From an uncultured Chloroflexus sp. (lineage in GTDB: Bacteria; Chloroflexota; Chloroflexia; Chloroflexales; Chloroflexaceae): a stretch of 64,000 nt of DNA. The stretch is taken from assembly GCF_937951745.1 (NCBI RefSeq), contig NZ_CALFBQ010000005.1, positions 1-64,000 on the forward strand. The letters run 5' to 3'. The notes under the pieces were generated by a model. It did no database searches and was not told where the DNA came from. It was given only the letters and a program-made list of their open reading frames with translations. Within the stretch, counting starts at the first letter, position 1, and every line of letters begins with the position of its first letter. This document shows positions 62,260 through 64,000 of this stretch, piece after piece. The position numbers and the translations under genes were made by a program.

Positions 62260-62282
62260 GCGGTGATATGGGCAGTGAGATG

Positions 62283-62312
62283 GCAGAGACGCACATCAGC
62301 GTGCGTCTCTGC
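62283..62312 (+). terminator. Hairpin between binding protein and permease
   Basis: Perfect 12-bp stem GCAGAGACGCAC/GTGCGTCTCTGC with a 6-base loop, 24 bases after the binding-protein stop. No T-run. Such intercistronic stems commonly stabilise the upstream binding-protein mRNA and lower permease expression. Confidence 0.6.
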
Positions 62313-62365
62313 TATGTTCGATAGTTGGTTAGGTAGGCATTGTGCGCGGTCTGGGGGCGATACAC

Positions 62366-63325
62366 ATGTTGCAATACATTATTCGACGCATATTGATTGC
62401 GATTCCTACCCTCTTGATTATCAGCTTTGTGATCTTTGCCGTACTTGCGCTTGCCCCCGGCGATCCTTTGGCGCAGTTTGCGCTTAATCCGGCGATTCCT
62501 GAGTCGACCCGTGAATTGATCCGGATTCAGTTTGGGCTTGATCAGCCATGGCCGGTGCGCTATGTGCGTTGGATTACCTCATTGCTACGCGGTGATTGGG
62601 GTTTTTCGTTCGGTACGCGCGGGCCGGTGCTTGACTTGATTTGGCAGCGCTTGCCGCAGACGTTAATAGTAGTCGGAACAGCATATCTGATTGCAGTCTT
62701 GCTAGCAATTCCGATTGGGATCATCTCTGCTGTGAAACAATATTCGATTTTTGATAATGTGGCTACGTTTTTTGCATTTGTTGGGTTCTCAGTTCCTTCT
62801 TTTTTCACTGGCCTTGTCTTGATGCTGGTGTTTGCGATTAATCTTAAGTGGTTTCCAATTGTTTACAATACGACCTTGCAAGTTGTGGACTGGGATACCT
62901 TCGTGCAGCAAGTTCGGCAAATGGCCTTGCCGGTGACGGTGTTGGTTGTGCAGCAGACAGCGGCGCTGACTCGCTTTATGCGCTCGTCGATGCTTGATAA
63001 CCTGAACCTTGATTATGTGCGCACGGCGCGGGCAAAGGGTCTCAGCGACCGGATGGTAGTGTTGCGCCATGTGCTAGTGAATAGTCTGATACCGGTGGTG
63101 ACGCTGATTGCGCTCGGTATTCCTACTATATTCGCTGGTGCGATTATTACCGAGAATCTGTTTCGGGTGAATGGTTTAGGCGCCTTGCTGATTACCTCGA
63201 TCAATAATTCTGACACTCCCGTAGTGATGGCGTTAACGTTTATTTTTGCGATTCTGACCGTTGTGTTCAACTTAATCGCTGATATTCTTTATGGGGTGCT
63301 TGATCCACGGGTACGTTATTCGTAA
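62366..63325 (+). CDS. Peptide ABC transporter permease, DppB/OppB type
   Basis: 319 residues from ATG 62366; a GTG eight codons earlier is in frame. Six spans, starting MLQYIIRRILIAIPTLLIISF, then the extracellular GDPLAQFALNPAIPESTRELIRIQFGLDQP block typical of DppB. The EAA loop that contacts the ATPases is LDYVRTARAKGLSDRMVVLRHVLVNSLIPV. It forms the membrane channel with the DppC-type permease that follows. Confidence 0.95.
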   Translation: MLQYIIRRILIAIPTLLIISFVIFAVLALAPGDPLAQFALNPAIPESTRELIRIQFGLDQPWPVRYVRWITSLLRGDWGFSFGTRGPVLDLIWQRLPQTLIVVGTAYLIAVLLAIPIGIISAVKQYSIFDNVATFFAFVGFSVPSFFTGLVLMLVFAINLKWFPIVYNTTLQVVDWDTFVQQVRQMALPVTVLVVQQTAALTRFMRSSMLDNLNLDYVRTARAKGLSDRMVVLRHVLVNSLIPVVTLIALGIPTIFAGAIITENLFRVNGLGALLITSINNSDTPVVMALTFIFAILTVVFNLIADILYGVLDPRVRYS

Positions 63326-63376
63326 TGCGCAACACTGCCATCGTTTAGGGTCATCATCGGAAAGGGTGAGCGTTCG

Positions 63377-64000
63377 ATGTCTGAAATAGAACTCAATGGC
63401 GCTGTCGGTCTCTCTCCCAGCGCCCGCGCCCAGCAGATGACCAGCCGTATGCCAGCGAAACCACGCACGTTGCTTAGTGATGCGTGGCGACGGTTTCGCA
63501 AGCACCGGCTTGCGATGCTAGGGGTCTTTGTATTGTTGACGCTAGCCTTGGTATCATTCGTCGGGCCATATTTCTACGTTCCGCGCTTGGCTGCCGAGCT
63601 TGAGTCAATTGGCTCGCCATTCTTGCAGGATCGGGTTGATCTGCAAACGGCGATTGATCATCTGGATTTTCTCAATATCTTGTCAGGGCCAAGCGCAATT
63701 CATCCCTTTGGCACCGATGATCTGGGCCGTGATCTGTTGGCGCGTGCGCTCTATGGCGGGCGGGTGTCGCTGATGGTTGGCCTGACGGCGATGGCAATTG
63801 CGATTTCGCTGGGCACGATTATCGGCGCGACAGCAGGCTTTTTCGGGGGGATTATTGACCAGATTTTGATGCGAATCACCGATCTTTTCCTTTCATTACC
63901 GGCGATTCCACTCACCTTGCTGGTGGTCTATTTGTTTCGCGATCCGGTGATTAAGGCAATGGGATCGCCTGAAGCCGGTATCTTTACGATTGTGGTGACA
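63377..64000 (+). CDS. Peptide ABC transporter permease, DppC/OppC type (partial)
   Basis: ATG 63377 with AAAGGGTGAG upstream; the frame is open to the last base, giving 208 codons. The N terminus is MSEIELNGAVGL, followed by LSDAWRRFRKHRLAMLGVFVLLTLALVSFVGPYF (first span) and HPFGTDDLGRDLLARALYGGRVSLMVGLTAM, the DppC signature ahead of the core spans. The C-terminal EAA loop lies beyond the window. ATPase genes dppD and dppF are expected further on. Confidence 0.95.
   Translation, partial: MSEIELNGAVGLSPSARAQQMTSRMPAKPRTLLSDAWRRFRKHRLAMLGVFVLLTLALVSFVGPYFYVPRLAAELESIGSPFLQDRVDLQTAIDHLDFLNILSGPSAIHPFGTDDLGRDLLARALYGGRVSLMVGLTAMAIAISLGTIIGATAGFFGGIIDQILMRITDLFLSLPAIPLTLLVVYLFRDPVIKAMGSPEAGIFTIVVT

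Overview
The window reads as chromosomal DNA of a filamentous phototroph of the phylum Chloroflexota, most likely Chloroflexus or a close relative. This is an inference from GC-rich codon use, protein style (Pro/Thr-rich linkers, SH3b surface proteins, a Taq-type carboxypeptidase, EttA, an SbtA/SbtB bicarbonate pair) and gene content. No 16S rRNA or pigment gene is present to prove it. Nearly all genes are intact, there is one tRNA, and there is no prophage, insertion sequence or CRISPR array.

Layout. 1-3.6 kb: the classical translation/transcription block tuf(end)-secE-nusG-rplK-rplA-[L10 leader with attenuator]-rplJ-rplL. 3.6-7.5 kb: a 985-residue ATPase-like regulator whose P-loop has lost its lysine, the SRP RNA gene (ffs, minus strand) with a clean promoter, and a divergent membrane protein. 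7.6-10.6 kb (minus): cdd, a CorC/HlyC-type protein, prs and tRNA-Gln(TTG). 10.7-16.6 kb (plus): ettA, a class III aminotransferase, then a compact trio of membrane pseudokinase, GNAT acetyltransferase and nucleotidyltransferase. 16.6-19.1 kb (minus): a Fur-family regulator, rpsR and gatA. 19.1-21.8 kb: a large secreted clostripain-like protein without its catalytic residues. 22-26.4 kb (minus): a MarR regulator with a visible operator, and a heterodimeric ABC exporter. 26.5-38.3 kb: an S9 peptidase, an HTH regulator behind a perfect consensus promoter, a glycosyltransferase, SH3b and GNAT proteins, a dual-specificity phosphatase, a DUF2156 protein, udk, a YugP-type protease with an unlisted 46-residue membrane peptide, gdhA and an M42 peptidase. 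38.5-50.5 kb: a small zincin, a GH18-like protein, M32 carboxypeptidase, aminotransferase, several membrane proteins, a 13-unit TPR protein, a second glycosyltransferase and a DUF3267 protein. 50.6-52.7 kb: an AT-rich type II restriction-modification pair, probably acquired. 52.7-64 kb: yvcK, sbtB-sbtA, a sugar/cation symporter, nth, a surface lipoprotein, a CinA-like protein, and the start of a dipeptide/oligopeptide ABC transporter operon that runs off the end.

How the parts work together. The left end is the core translation apparatus with feedback control on L10/L12, next to protein targeting (SRP RNA, SecE). Peptide use is a theme: S9, M42, M32, YugP, zincin and DUF3267 peptidases plus the peptide transporter, with glutamate dehydrogenase and two aminotransferases feeding amino-acid carbon and nitrogen onward. 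SbtA/SbtB suggests regulated bicarbonate uptake for autotrophy. Several proteins look like enzymes that became regulators or scaffolds: the lysine-less ATPase, the pseudokinase, and the clostripain-like protein.

Non-coding structure is rich. It includes an attenuator in the L10 leader, paired hairpins around rplL, a duplicated rpsR 3' end, a MarR palindrome over a start site, and two families of intergenic repeat (41.4-41.7 kb and 56.8-57.0 kb). Start codons were chosen from Shine-Dalgarno spacing and neighbours; doubtful ones are flagged.
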